Below, piece after piece: positions 41,670 to 50,266 of a stretch of 64,000 bases of DNA. How positions within the stretch are numbered: position 1 is the first letter of the stretch; each line of letters begins with the position of its first letter. The notes beneath the pieces were generated by a model. It did no database searches. It had not been told where the DNA came from and worked only from the letters and a program-made list of their open reading frames with translations. The translations under genes and the position numbers were made by a program. The stretch comes from Actinobacteria bacterium OV320. Its GTDB lineage: Bacteria > Actinomycetota > Actinomycetes > Streptomycetales > Streptomycetaceae. Where the stretch lies: assembly GCA_001298545.1 (NCBI GenBank), contig LJCX01000026.1:124001-188000 (forward strand), given 5' to 3'.

Positions 41670-42245
41670 ATGACGACCGATGAGGTACTCGCGGAGGTCG
41701 GGCCGAGGCTGCGGCGGCTCCGGAAGGATCGGGAGGTGACGCTCGCGGCGCTGTCCGAGTCGACCGGCATCTCCGTCAGCACCCTCTCGCGGCTGGAGTC
41801 CGGGCTGCGCAAGCCCAGCCTGGAGTTGCTGCTGCCGATCGCCCAGGCCCATCAGGTGCCGCTGGACGAGCTGGTCGGGGCGCCGCCGGTGGGGGATCCG
41901 CGGGTGCGTGCCGCCGAGCCGATCGTGCGGCACGGGCGCACGTTCTGGCCGCTGTCCCGGCAGCCCGGCGGGCTTCAGGCCTTCAAGGTGCTGGTGCCCC
42001 GGCGCGAGGAGGAGCCCGAACCGCGCGTCCACGAGGGCTACGAATGGCTGTACGTGATGTCCGGGCGGCTGCGGGTGGTGCTGGGGGAGCACGACGTGGT
42101 GATGACGGCGGGCGAGGCCGCGGAGTTCGACACGCGCGTGCCGCACTGGTTCGGGTCCACGGGGGAGGGGCCGGCCGAGTTCCTGAGCCTGTTCGGACCG
42201 CAGGGCGAGCGGATGCATGTGCGAGCGAGGCCCCGGCAGGGGTGA
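41670..42245 (+). CDS. XRE-cupin transcriptional regulator
   Basis: 191 residues. HTH about 10-70 (GPRLRRLRKDREVTLAALSESTGISVSTLSRLESGLRKPSLELLLPIAQ), then a cupin barrel (about 105-180; HEGYEWLYVMSGRLRVVLGEHDVVMTAGEAAEFDTRVPHWFG). Regulators of this kind bind small ligands in the cupin. Divergent from the TrxR-like gene across a clear palindrome, so it probably represses itself and that gene. Confidence 0.92.
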   Translation: MTTDEVLAEVGPRLRRLRKDREVTLAALSESTGISVSTLSRLESGLRKPSLELLLPIAQAHQVPLDELVGAPPVGDPRVRAAEPIVRHGRTFWPLSRQPGGLQAFKVLVPRREEEPEPRVHEGYEWLYVMSGRLRVVLGEHDVVMTAGEAAEFDTRVPHWFGSTGEGPAEFLSLFGPQGERMHVRARPRQG

Positions 42246-42272
42246 CGGAGGCGACTCTTCGTCCGTCGCGTG

Positions 42273-42301
42273 TTCCCTCCTGGCAAGCGACCGCTTAGTA
42301 T
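42273..42301 (+). promoter_or_regulatory. Promoter of the quinone oxidoreductase/acyl-CoA dehydrogenase operon
   Basis: TTCCCT (42273-42278), 17 bp, TAGTAT (42296-42301). Just downstream are two direct copies of CCGGTCGGA (42311-42330), which could be a repressor site. Confidence 0.5.
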
Positions 42302-42356
42302 GCGAGCGAACCGGTCGGAACGCCGGTCGGACGACGCAGTCCCGTGGAGGCTCCGC

Positions 42357-43328
42357 ATGCAGGCATGGCAGGTGCACGAGAACGGCGAGCCGAGCGAGGT
42401 GATGCGGCTCGAGGACGTGGAGCGGCCCACGCCCGGCGACGGCCAGGTCCTGCTCAGGGTGCGTGCCGCGAACATCAACTTCCCGGACGTGCTGATGGTC
42501 CGGGGGCACTACCAGGTGCGGCCCCCGCTGCCCTTCACGCCCGGCGTGGAGATCTGCGGCGAGACCGAGGACGGCCGTCGCGTGATCGCCAACCCGGCGC
42601 TGCCCCACGGCGGTTTCGCCGAGTACGCCGTCGCCGACGCGGCCGCCCTGCTGCCCGCGCCCGAGTCGCTGGACGACGCCGAGGCCGCCGCGCTGCACAT
42701 CGGCTACCAGACGGGCTGGTTCGGACTGCACCGCAGGGCGCGCCTGGAGGCCGGCGAGACGCTGCTCGTCCACGCTGCCGCAGGAGGGGTCGGCAGCGCG
42801 GCCGTGCAGCTCGGGAAGGCGGCCGGTGCGAGGGTCATCGGCGTCGTGGGCGGCGCCGAGAACACCGCCGTGGCCCGGGAGCTGGGCTGCGACGTGGTGA
42901 TCGACCGCCGGGCGCAGGACGTCGTCGGTGCCGTGAAGGAGGCCACCGGCGGCCGGGGCGCCGACGTGATCTACGACCCCGTCGGCGGCGAGGCCTACAC
43001 CCAGTCCACGAAGGTCGTCGCCTTCGAGGGCCGGATCGTGGTCGTCGGCTTCGCGAGCGGAACCATCCCGAGTCCCGCGCTGAACCACGCCCTGGTCAAG
43101 AACTACGCGATCCTCGGCCTGCACTGGGGCCTGTACAACACCAAGAACCCGAAGCTGGTCCAGCACTGCCACGAGCAGCTCACCGAACTGGCCGGCCGGG
43201 GCGCGATCCGGCCGCTGGTGAGTGAGCGCGTACCGCTCGACGGGGCCGCGGCCGCCGTGCAGCGGGTCGGTGACGGCGTCACCACCGGCCGGGTCGCCGT
43301 CGTACCGCAGAACGGAGCCACCGCATGA
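42357..43328 (+). CDS. Zinc-independent NADPH:quinone oxidoreductase (MDR family)
   Basis: 323 residues. GroES-like domain (about 1-125; VRAANINFPDVLMVRGHYQ, PFTPGVEICGE) and Rossmann domain with LVHAAAGGVGSAAVQLGKAAGA. It lacks the zinc cysteine cluster of alcohol dehydrogenases and fits the QOR/enoyl-reductase-like group. GGAGG precedes the ATG at 42357, and the stop overlaps the next ATG. Placement ahead of two acyl-CoA dehydrogenase genes suggests a role in the same acyl-CoA or side-chain degradation pathway. Confidence 0.88.
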   Translation: MQAWQVHENGEPSEVMRLEDVERPTPGDGQVLLRVRAANINFPDVLMVRGHYQVRPPLPFTPGVEICGETEDGRRVIANPALPHGGFAEYAVADAAALLPAPESLDDAEAAALHIGYQTGWFGLHRRARLEAGETLLVHAAAGGVGSAAVQLGKAAGARVIGVVGGAENTAVARELGCDVVIDRRAQDVVGAVKEATGGRGADVIYDPVGGEAYTQSTKVVAFEGRIVVVGFASGTIPSPALNHALVKNYAILGLHWGLYNTKNPKLVQHCHEQLTELAGRGAIRPLVSERVPLDGAAAAVQRVGDGVTTGRVAVVPQNGATA

Positions 43329-44509
43329 CCGACGCAGCCGAACTCAAGCGCCGCACAGCGGAGTTGCTGGCCGCGCACCCGCCCGCCGACACCGCTACCA
43401 CGGACTTCCTCAAGGCCCGCTTCGACGCGGGACTCGCCTGGGTGCACTTCCCCGAGGGCCTCGGCGGACTGGGCGCGCCCCGCTCCCTCCAGGCCGTCGT
43501 GGACGCCGAGCTGGCGGCCGCGGGCGCCCCCGACAACGACCCGCGGCGCATCGGCATCGGTCTCGGCATGGCCGCGCCGACGATCCTGCGCTACGGCACC
43601 GAGGAGCAGAAGCAACGGTTCCTGCGTCCCCTGTGGGTGGGCGAGGAGGTCTGGTGCCAGCTGTTCAGCGAGCCCGGCGCCGGTTCCGACCTGGCCGCGC
43701 TCGGCACCCGCGCCGTCCGCGAGGACGGGGGCGGCTGGGTCGTGAACGGGCAGAAGGTGTGGACGTCCAGCGCCCATGTCGCCCGCTGGGCCATCCTCAT
43801 CGCCCGCACCGACCCGGAGGTGCCCAAGCACGCGGGCATCACCTACTTCCTCTGTGACATGACGGACCCGGGTGTCGAGGTCCGGCCGCTGCGCCAGATC
43901 ACCGGCGAGGCCGAGTTCAACGAGGTGTTCCTGACCGACGTCCGCATCCCCGACTCCCGCCGCCTCGGCGAGGTCGGCGACGGCTGGCGGGTCGCGCAGA
44001 CCACGCTGAACAACGAACGCGTCGCCATCGGCGGCATGCGGCTGCCCCGCGAGGGCGGCATGATCGGCCCGGTCTCGAAGACCTGGCGCGAGCGGCCCGA
44101 ACTGCGCACCCACGACCTGCACCAGCGGTTGCTGAAGCTCTGGGTCGAGGCCGAGGCGGCCCGCCTCACCGGTGAACGCCTGCGCCAGCAGCTCGTCGCC
44201 GGCCAGCCCGGCTACGAGGGCTCCGGCATGAAGCTCGCGTTTGCCCGGCTCAACCAGGAGATCAGCGGCCTGGAGGTCGAACTCCTCGGCGCGGAGGGCC
44301 TGTTGTACGACGACTGGACCATGCGCCGCCCGGAACTGGTGGACTTCACCGGCCGGGAGGCCGGATACCGCTACCTCCGCTCCAAGGGCAACAGCATCGA
44401 GGGCGGGACCAGCGAGGTCCTGCTGAACATCGTCGCCGAACGCGTCCTGGGCCTGCCGTCCGAGCCGCGCACCGACAAGGACGTCGCCTGGAAGGACCTG
44501 GCCCGATGA
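43325..44509 (+). CDS. Acyl-CoA dehydrogenase, probable alpha subunit
   Basis: 394 residues. Acyl-CoA dehydrogenase with QLFSEPGAGSDLAALGTRAV, WVVNGQKVWTSSAHVARW, and C-terminal SIEGGTSEVLLNIVAERVLGL containing the expected catalytic Glu. Its start overlaps the oxidoreductase stop, and its stop overlaps the next dehydrogenase (ATGA at both). Paired, divergent ACAD genes in actinobacteria often form alpha2beta2 enzymes acting on bulky substrates such as sterol side chains; I infer that here. Confidence 0.9.
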   Translation: MTDAAELKRRTAELLAAHPPADTATTDFLKARFDAGLAWVHFPEGLGGLGAPRSLQAVVDAELAAAGAPDNDPRRIGIGLGMAAPTILRYGTEEQKQRFLRPLWVGEEVWCQLFSEPGAGSDLAALGTRAVREDGGGWVVNGQKVWTSSAHVARWAILIARTDPEVPKHAGITYFLCDMTDPGVEVRPLRQITGEAEFNEVFLTDVRIPDSRRLGEVGDGWRVAQTTLNNERVAIGGMRLPREGGMIGPVSKTWRERPELRTHDLHQRLLKLWVEAEAARLTGERLRQQLVAGQPGYEGSGMKLAFARLNQEISGLEVELLGAEGLLYDDWTMRRPELVDFTGREAGYRYLRSKGNSIEGGTSEVLLNIVAERVLGLPSEPRTDKDVAWKDLAR

Positions 44510-45588
44510 GCGCACAGCCCGATCTCCTCTACTCCGAGGAGGAAGAGGCGCTGCGCGCCGCCGTCCGCGACCTGCTCGCCGACCACTGCGACGCGCCCGG
44601 GGTCATCGCGCGTACGGAGTCGGACGCGCCGCACGACCTCGCGGCCTGGAAGGCGCTCTCCGACGGCATGGGCCTCGCGGGCCTGCTGGTGCCCGAGGCG
44701 CTGGGCGGTCAGGGTGCCGGCCATCGTGAAGTCGCCGTGGTGCTGGAGGAGTTGGGGCGGGCCGTCGCCCCTGTGCCGTACCTGACCAGCGCCGTCGTGG
44801 CCACCGAGGCGCTGCTGGCCCTCGGGGACGAGGAGCTGCTCGGCCGGCTGGCGTCCGGGCGGACGATCGGCGTGCTGGCGGTCGGCCTGCACACCGCACC
44901 GGGAGCCGCCGTCCAGGCCGTACGCGTCGAAGGGGGCCTTCTCCAGGGCGAGTTGTCCGGGATCGCCGACGCGGCCGTCGCCGACGTGCTGCTCGTGCCC
45001 GCGGACGACGGCGGTCTGTACGCGGTGGACGCGGCCGCCGCGACCGTCACCCCGCAGGTGTCCCTCGACCTCACCCGCCCGCTCGCGACGGTCACCCTCG
45101 ACGGCGCCCCCGGCCGCCGCCTCGGCGAGGCCGAACCGGCGGTCCGCCGTGGTCTGCGGGCCGGCGCGGGGCTGCTGGCATCGGAGCAACTCGGTCTGGC
45201 GGACTGGGCGTTGACCGAGACCGTGCGCTATCTGAAGGAGCGCAAGCAGTTCAACCGGCCCGTCGGCGGCTTCCAGGCGATCAAGCACCGGCTGGCCCAG
45301 CTCTGGCTGGAGGTCGTCAACCTCCGGGCCGTCGCCCGGGGCGCGGCCGACGCGCTGGCGAGCGGTGCGGACGTCGACATCGCGGTGGCCGTCGCCCAGG
45401 CCTACGCGGCAGCCGTCGCCGTGCACGCCGCCGAGGAGGCGCTCCAGCTGCACGCGGGCATCGGCATGACGTGGGAGCACCCGATCCACCTCTACCTCAA
45501 GCGGGCCAAGGCGGACTCGATCGCCTACGGCAGCGCGGGCGCCCACCGGGCCGCCGTGGCCGAACTCGTCGATCTGCGGGCCCCCTGA
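44506..45588 (+). CDS. Acyl-CoA dehydrogenase-like, probable beta subunit
   Basis: 360 residues, shorter than its partner. N-terminal helices (SEEEEALRAAVRDLLADHC, GLAGLLVPEALGGQGAGHREVAVVLEELGRA) and C-terminal helices with KERKQFNRPVGGFQAIKHRLAQLW and LQLHAGIGMTWEHPIHLYLKRAKAD are clear. The EGT-type segment with the catalytic Glu is absent and the FAD-site SEPxAGSD motif is not recognisable, as in the non-catalytic partner of heteromeric dehydrogenases. Coupled to the preceding gene and followed by a terminator. Confidence 0.88.
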   Translation: MSAQPDLLYSEEEEALRAAVRDLLADHCDAPGVIARTESDAPHDLAAWKALSDGMGLAGLLVPEALGGQGAGHREVAVVLEELGRAVAPVPYLTSAVVATEALLALGDEELLGRLASGRTIGVLAVGLHTAPGAAVQAVRVEGGLLQGELSGIADAAVADVLLVPADDGGLYAVDAAAATVTPQVSLDLTRPLATVTLDGAPGRRLGEAEPAVRRGLRAGAGLLASEQLGLADWALTETVRYLKERKQFNRPVGGFQAIKHRLAQLWLEVVNLRAVARGAADALASGADVDIAVAVAQAYAAAVAVHAAEEALQLHAGIGMTWEHPIHLYLKRAKADSIAYGSAGAHRAAVAELVDLRAP

Positions 45589-45601
45589 CCGTCACCCGAT
45601 G

Positions 45602-45632
45602 AAGCCCGCCCCACCCGGGGCGGGCTTTTTCG
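45602..45632 (+). terminator. Rho-independent terminator
   Basis: AAGCCCGCCCC-ACCC-GGGGCGGGCTT followed by a run of T, 13 bp after the operon's last stop: a textbook intrinsic terminator, and the clearest U-tract in the window. Confidence 0.93.
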
Positions 45633-45758
45633 TGCCGTCGGCCGGAAGGAGTGAACAAGCGACGGCGGTCCGGCCAACTCCTCGCACGTACAGGTTCGTT
45701 GCCGCTCCTTCAGCCTCATACTCCCTGTGGTCCCGACCGCCCCGCAGGGAGGAACGAC

Positions 45759-46619
45759 ATGGCTCTCGTCACCCGCCGCAGAGTGCTCACCGGCCTCGGC
45801 GCCACCGTCGCCGCGGTGCTCGCCCCGCCCGCCGGCAGCGCGTTCGCCGACGGCCGGCAGCGCGGCCCCCGCCCGCTGTGGCGCGCCCACGCCCACAACG
45901 ACTACGAGCATCCCCGCCCGCTCCTCGACGCCCTCGACCACCGCTTCGGCAGCGTCGAGGCCGACATCTTCCTCGTCGACGGCGAACTCCTCATCGCCCA
46001 TTCGGCGGACCAGCTCGATCCCGCCCGCACCCTGGAGTCGCTCTACCTCGCCCCGCTCGCCGCCCGGGTGAAAGCCAACCGCGGATCGGTGTACCGGGGC
46101 TACCGGCAGCCCCTTCAGCTGCTCATCGACATCAAGACCGAGGGGTCCTCGACGTATCTCGAACTCGACCGGCAACTGGGGCGTCACAAGGGCCTGTTCA
46201 CCACCTACGCGCACGGCCGCGTCCACCCCGGACCGGTGACCGCCGTCATCTCCGGTGACCGCGCGGCCCGTACGCCCATGGAGGCCCAGAGCGTCCGCCG
46301 GGCCTTCTACGACGGCCGGCTCGCCGACCTCGGCAGCTCCGAGTCCTCGTTCGCCTCGCTGATCAGCGACAACTGGACGCTCAACTTCACCTGGCTCGGC
46401 GTCGGGGCCTTCCCCGAGGCGGAACGGCGGAAGCTGCGGGGCATCGTCGGCGCGGCCCACGCGCGGGGGCAGCAGGTGCGGTTCTGGGCCACGCCCGATC
46501 TCGCGGGCCCCGCCCGGGACGCGCTGTGGGCCGAACTCCTCGCCGCCGGCGTCGACTACCTCAACACGGACGACCTGGCGGGCCTGGAGGCATTCCTCGA
46601 CGCCCACCGGACGGCGTAG
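45759..46619 (+). CDS. Secreted phospholipase C/GDPD-like phosphodiesterase
   Basis: 286 residues. A twin-arginine-like signal (TRRRVLTGLGATVAAVLAPPAG) is followed by a TIM-barrel of the PI-PLC/glycerophosphodiesterase superfamily: HAHNDYEHPRPLLDAL, SVEADIFLVDGELLIAHS, LLIDIKTEG and RFWATPD. His and Glu/Asp residues of the first strands fit the catalytic set. Probably cleaves phosphodiester head groups outside the cell. GGGAGG precedes the ATG at 45759. Confidence 0.85.
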   Translation: MALVTRRRVLTGLGATVAAVLAPPAGSAFADGRQRGPRPLWRAHAHNDYEHPRPLLDALDHRFGSVEADIFLVDGELLIAHSADQLDPARTLESLYLAPLAARVKANRGSVYRGYRQPLQLLIDIKTEGSSTYLELDRQLGRHKGLFTTYAHGRVHPGPVTAVISGDRAARTPMEAQSVRRAFYDGRLADLGSSESSFASLISDNWTLNFTWLGVGAFPEAERRKLRGIVGAAHARGQQVRFWATPDLAGPARDALWAELLAAGVDYLNTDDLAGLEAFLDAHRTA

Positions 46620-46736
46620 CGGCCCTCGCCTGACACCACTCGTTCGGCGGACAGGTCAGCCGCACGGACGAACCCTCCGTTAGGCCACACTTGCGGCCGA
46701 ACGCCGTGAAAGCGGACTTGTCGGAGGAGGTTGACG

Positions 46737-46931
46737 GTGGCCATTTCGATTTCCGCGGTGCTGTTGCTGCTGGTCCTGGCGGTGATCTTCATGCGCAACG
46801 GCGGACTGAAGGTCTCGCACGGGCTGGTCTGCCTGCTGCTCGGGTTCCTCCTGGCCGGCACCGACATCGCCCCCACCATCCACAGTGGCCTCACGGCGAC
46901 GGCAGACATCGTCGGCAGTCTTCGACCGTGA
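46737..46931 (+). CDS. Small membrane protein (64 aa)
   Basis: 64 residues from a GTG at 46737 with GGAGGAGG 6 nt upstream, one of the strongest ribosome sites in the window. A membrane helix at about 2-19 (ISISAVLLLLVLAVIFM) and a second hydrophobic segment about 28-43 (HGLVCLLLGFLLAG). I do not recognise the family. Convergent with the secreted glycosidase gene. Confidence 0.75.
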   Translation: MAISISAVLLLLVLAVIFMRNGGLKVSHGLVCLLLGFLLAGTDIAPTIHSGLTATADIVGSLRP

Positions 46932-46963
46932 GGCCACCGCGGGTTCACCCATGACCTGGGCGC

Positions 46964-48193
46964 CTACTTGGTGAAGACCCCGATGCCGTTCGCCACGGGG
47001 CGCTCGTACCCGTCGGAGGGGTGGTTGCGGACCGTCACCTTGGTCGAGCCCGCGGGACGGGCCACCAGGGTCGACGAGCCGCCGCCGTCCAGGCTGAAGC
47101 CCTCGGTCGCGCCGAGGCTCTTCAGGGCGCCCGCGACCTCGGCGATCGTCAGCCCCTTGCGGTACGCGGTGGCACCGTCCAGCGCGAACAGGTACACCCG
47201 CTTCCCGCCGTTGCCGATGCCCACGGCCGTACGCACCGCCGAGACCGACGTGTCCAGGCCGGACAGCGGCTTGGCGGCCGACAGGATCGGGTAGCCGCCC
47301 ACGGCGAAGCTGTACGCGGACTTCGACGCGGCCGTCAGCCCGTAGCGCACCGCCACCGCCTGACCCTTGACGAGCTTCTTCAGACGCGCCGCGCCCGCCT
47401 CCCGCCCGACGAGGACCGTGGTGCCGGCCGTGATGGTGCCGCTGCCGGGTGCGGTCGACGTCGACACCACCCGGCCCTTCCTCACGGTCACCTCGTAGGT
47501 GCTGGTGCTGCACGCGGCGGCCCGTTCGGTGTCCGTGCCGCAGGTGGCCCGCTTGCGCGAGACGCTGCCCCAGTCCGAGGTGTACGCGCCGATGGAGTTC
47601 TCGGCCAGCGCGTACTGGTTGACGCCGCCCAACGGCAGCCGCCGCCCGAGGATGCTGACCGTTCCGTTGAGGGACAGGCTGTCCAACCGGGCCTTGCCGT
47701 CGGTGCCCACACCGACCACGGCCCTGGTGTTCGTGCCCGGCGGCAGCGCCGGCCCGAACCGCTGCCCGTTCGGGACCGCGCCCTTGAGCGCTCTCCCGTT
47801 CACGACCGCCGGGCCCACGCTCGCCCCGGTCGCCGCGACGCCCGGGTGCTGCATCTCGCTGATGTTGAAGAAGTCGCCGTTGATGCCGGCGACGGCCTTC
47901 TGGCTGTTCGCCAGCGAGGAGATCGCCGAGCGGGACGCGACCGCGCCCGGGTACAGCAGCCCGAGCCGCACGTGGGTGTTGTCGAGATCGACGCTGAGCA
48001 CATGCACATGCGTCGTCCCGGCGGCCGCCGACAGGTCGTACTGCCGGTACGCCACGCCCGCCGCCACGGTGGTCCAGGTCGCGGCGTCGGCCGGAGCCGC
48101 CCCCGCGAGCGCCGCCCCGGCCATCGTGCCGAGCGCGACGAGCAGTGTCACCGGCTTTCTGCGCACCCCGAACCGCTTCTGATGTCGTGTCAC
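46964..48193 (-). CDS. Secreted phosphodiester glycosidase family protein (NAGPA/DUF2233)
   Basis: 409 residues, GTG start, Sec signal peptide (VTLLVALGTMAGAALAGAAPADA). Family motifs: AVAGINGDFFNI, PAVVNGRALKGAVPNG, RTAVGIGNGGKRVYLFALDG and GFSLDGGGSSTLVARPAG with PVANGIGV near the end. NAGPA-type domains remove N-acetylglucosamine in phosphodiester linkage; bacterial members may act on wall polymers or exopolysaccharides. The substrate here is unknown. Confidence 0.88.
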   Translation of the reverse strand: MTRHQKRFGVRRKPVTLLVALGTMAGAALAGAAPADAATWTTVAAGVAYRQYDLSAAAGTTHVHVLSVDLDNTHVRLGLLYPGAVASRSAISSLANSQKAVAGINGDFFNISEMQHPGVAATGASVGPAVVNGRALKGAVPNGQRFGPALPPGTNTRAVVGVGTDGKARLDSLSLNGTVSILGRRLPLGGVNQYALAENSIGAYTSDWGSVSRKRATCGTDTERAAACSTSTYEVTVRKGRVVSTSTAPGSGTITAGTTVLVGREAGAARLKKLVKGQAVAVRYGLTAASKSAYSFAVGGYPILSAAKPLSGLDTSVSAVRTAVGIGNGGKRVYLFALDGATAYRKGLTIAEVAGALKSLGATEGFSLDGGGSSTLVARPAGSTKVTVRNHPSDGYERPVANGIGVFTK

Positions 48194-48345
48194 GGACCCC
48201 CCTGGGTAGTTTGGGCCGCAACTTTCTCATGACCTGCGGGAACTCCCGCCAGAGGGGTGGGCGGGAAGACCACGAGAACGGGTGAGGAAACGCACGATTC
48301 CGGGTGCTTGCACCGCCGTTCGGCAGCGCCCGCCGGCCCCTTGTG

Positions 48346-48894
48346 CTACTTGGTCGCCCGAGCGGCCGAATCCGGGGCGGCGTAGCAGCGCACGGACACC
48401 GTCCGGGTCGGACCCCACCTCTGGTCGGCGGTGCCGAGGAGCCGCCAGCCGAGCCGCTCGTAGAAGGACACCGCGGGATCGGCGGCCACCACGTCCAGGA
48501 CCGGGTGCAGATCCCGGGCGCGTGCCGCCCCGGCCGCCCGGGCCAGGAGGGCCGCGCCGACGCCGTGGCCGCGGGCCTCGGGGGACACGTACAGCCGGCT
48601 GATCACCGCGGGCGCCGCCCGGCCGTCCCACAGGCTCGCCGCCGTGTCCTCCTTCCCGGCACCGCACAGACCGACATGCCCGACGATCCGCCCGTCCAGC
48701 TCGGCCACCCACGCCGCGAGCAGGGCGTCCGGCGTCAGCCAGGCGGCGGGCCGGTCGGGCAGGTCGACCGGGTAGCCGCTGTGCGTGTGCACCAGCGCGA
48801 GCACGGCGACACAGCCGTCCAGGTCGGCCGGGAGCCGGGGGCGGACCCGGGGACGGACCCGGACGCGAAGGGCCCCGGCGGGCTCAGTCGTCAT
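48346..48894 (-). CDS. GNAT-family N-acetyltransferase
   Basis: 182 residues. GNAT fold with acetyl-CoA motif SRLYVSPEARGHGVGAALLARAA (R/Q-x-x-G-x-G/A) and the C-terminal DPAVSFYERLGWRLLGT. Its ATG at 48894 overlaps the end of the upstream methyltransferase-Nudix gene by 11 bp, so the two are coupled. The substrate is unknown. The first 20 residues are an Arg/Val/Pro repeat that could be a late-start artefact, but no alternative start is better. Confidence 0.88.
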   Translation of the reverse strand: MTTEPAGALRVRVRPRVRPRLPADLDGCVAVLALVHTHSGYPVDLPDRPAAWLTPDALLAAWVAELDGRIVGHVGLCGAGKEDTAASLWDGRAAPAVISRLYVSPEARGHGVGAALLARAAGAARARDLHPVLDVVAADPAVSFYERLGWRLLGTADQRWGPTRTVSVRCYAAPDSAARATK

Positions 48895-50086
48895 CGCCGC
48901 GCACCTGGCCGTCGTACCCGGCGAACGGGGTGAAGTGCGCCGGGGCGTGATCGATCGGCAGGTCCGGGCGCCAGACGGTGAGGGACTGGGCGCTGCACAC
49001 GAACAGGGACGGCGGCAGCCGGTCCAGCGCGTACCAGCGCCAGTCGCCGACGCTCTCGCCGGGCTGGTCGGCAGGCTCGCCCTCCCAGTCGGTGACGACG
49101 GCGCCGACGGTCATCCGCACGACACCCTCCACCCGGTCGAGCAGGGTGCCGAGCAGGCGCACCTTCGACGGGTCCGCCCGCAGCCCGGTCTCCTCGCGCA
49201 ACTCCCGTACCACCGTCTCCTGGAGCGACTCCCCGGGTTCCACCGTGCCTCCGGGCAGCTCCCAGGTGCCCCGGTGGTGACGGCCCAGGAGCAGCCCCCG
49301 GGGCCCGTACAGGATGGCGCCGACGCCGATCGCCGCGTGCGCGGCGGGCGGGCGGCCGGAGCGGGCGCGGGCCGAGACGCGCACGGGGCGCCGGGCCCGG
49401 AGGACCCGGTACGCGGCGGGGTCGGCGGGTTCCGGCGATGTCACCGGCACCACGTCCTCCAGACGCAGCCCGTGCTCGGCGAGCAGGTCCTGCCACCGCT
49501 CGGTGGTGGGCACCCACATCCGGACCGTCGTCTCGCCGCCGCCCGCGAACCGCAGGGTCTCCGGCCGCGCCACCAGCTCCGAAGTGGGGCCGTCGCCGTC
49601 GGAGTTGGTGTGCAGCACGGAGAAACAGAGCGTCCCGCCGGGAGCGAGCGCGGTCGCCAGGGCGGGGAACAGCCGCCGGGGGTCGATGAACGGTACGGCG
49701 TTGACGGAGTAGATCACGTCGTACGGCCGTGCGGCGCGCAGGTGCTCGACGGCGTCGGCACGGAACAGACGCAGGCCGGGCAGTGAGGCGTAGCGGTCCC
49801 GGGCCCGCTCGATCTGGCCCGGCGCGCGATCGACCGCGTCGACGGTGGCCCCGTGCGTGCGGACGAGCCGGGCGGCGTGCCGGGCCGGACCGCAGCCGAG
49901 GTCCAGGACGCGCCGGCCCGCCAGTTCCCCGAGGAAGGACTCGTCCGGCCCGGCGCCCGGGAACCCCCAGTCGATCCGCTCCGCCTCGGCCAGGACCGTG
50001 CCGCGCCGCAGGTGGTGCGTGGCGTAGGCCTGCCAGGCCTCGGCGTTGACGGACTCCGGGCCGTCGGGGGCGACGGGACGGGGCAT
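48884..50086 (-). CDS. SAM methyltransferase-Nudix hydrolase fusion
   Basis: 400 residues joining a class I SAM methyltransferase (about 1-235; motif I RRVLDLGCGPARHAARL, DAVDRAPGQIERAR, YDVIYSVNAVPFID) to a Nudix domain (about 250-400; GTWELPGGTVEPGESL then ETVVRELREETGL). No stop or frame slip is seen between the two parts. The ATG at 50086 has GGAGG 8 nt upstream. A coupled acetyltransferase gene follows. It may modify and clean up a nucleotide-linked small molecule; this is inference. Confidence 0.88.
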   Translation of the reverse strand: MPRPVAPDGPESVNAEAWQAYATHHLRRGTVLAEAERIDWGFPGAGPDESFLGELAGRRVLDLGCGPARHAARLVRTHGATVDAVDRAPGQIERARDRYASLPGLRLFRADAVEHLRAARPYDVIYSVNAVPFIDPRRLFPALATALAPGGTLCFSVLHTNSDGDGPTSELVARPETLRFAGGGETTVRMWVPTTERWQDLLAEHGLRLEDVVPVTSPEPADPAAYRVLRARRPVRVSARARSGRPPAAHAAIGVGAILYGPRGLLLGRHHRGTWELPGGTVEPGESLQETVVRELREETGLRADPSKVRLLGTLLDRVEGVVRMTVGAVVTDWEGEPADQPGESVGDWRWYALDRLPPSLFVCSAQSLTVWRPDLPIDHAPAHFTPFAGYDGQVRGDDD

Positions 50087-50240
50087 GGGCGGTCCTCCAC
50101 GGGTGGGGCGGTTCGGCGCGCATCGGGCCAGACGATTCTTACCGGACGCGGCACCGCGCAACCGGCGTGCCCCCAGGGGGCGCCGTAGGTCCCGCGCCGT
50201 GGGTCCGGCGCCGTGGGGCCTGCGCTGAGACGACGGCCGG

Positions 50241-50263
50241 CCGCGAGCCCACGTGGGCCGCGG
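50241..50263 (-). terminator. Hairpin after the AhpD-like gene
   Basis: A near-continuous palindrome with GCCCACGTGGGC at its centre (50247-50258) and CCGCG/CGCGG flanking arms starts 3 bp after the stop codon. No U-tract. Confidence 0.6.
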
Positions 50264-50266
50264 TCG

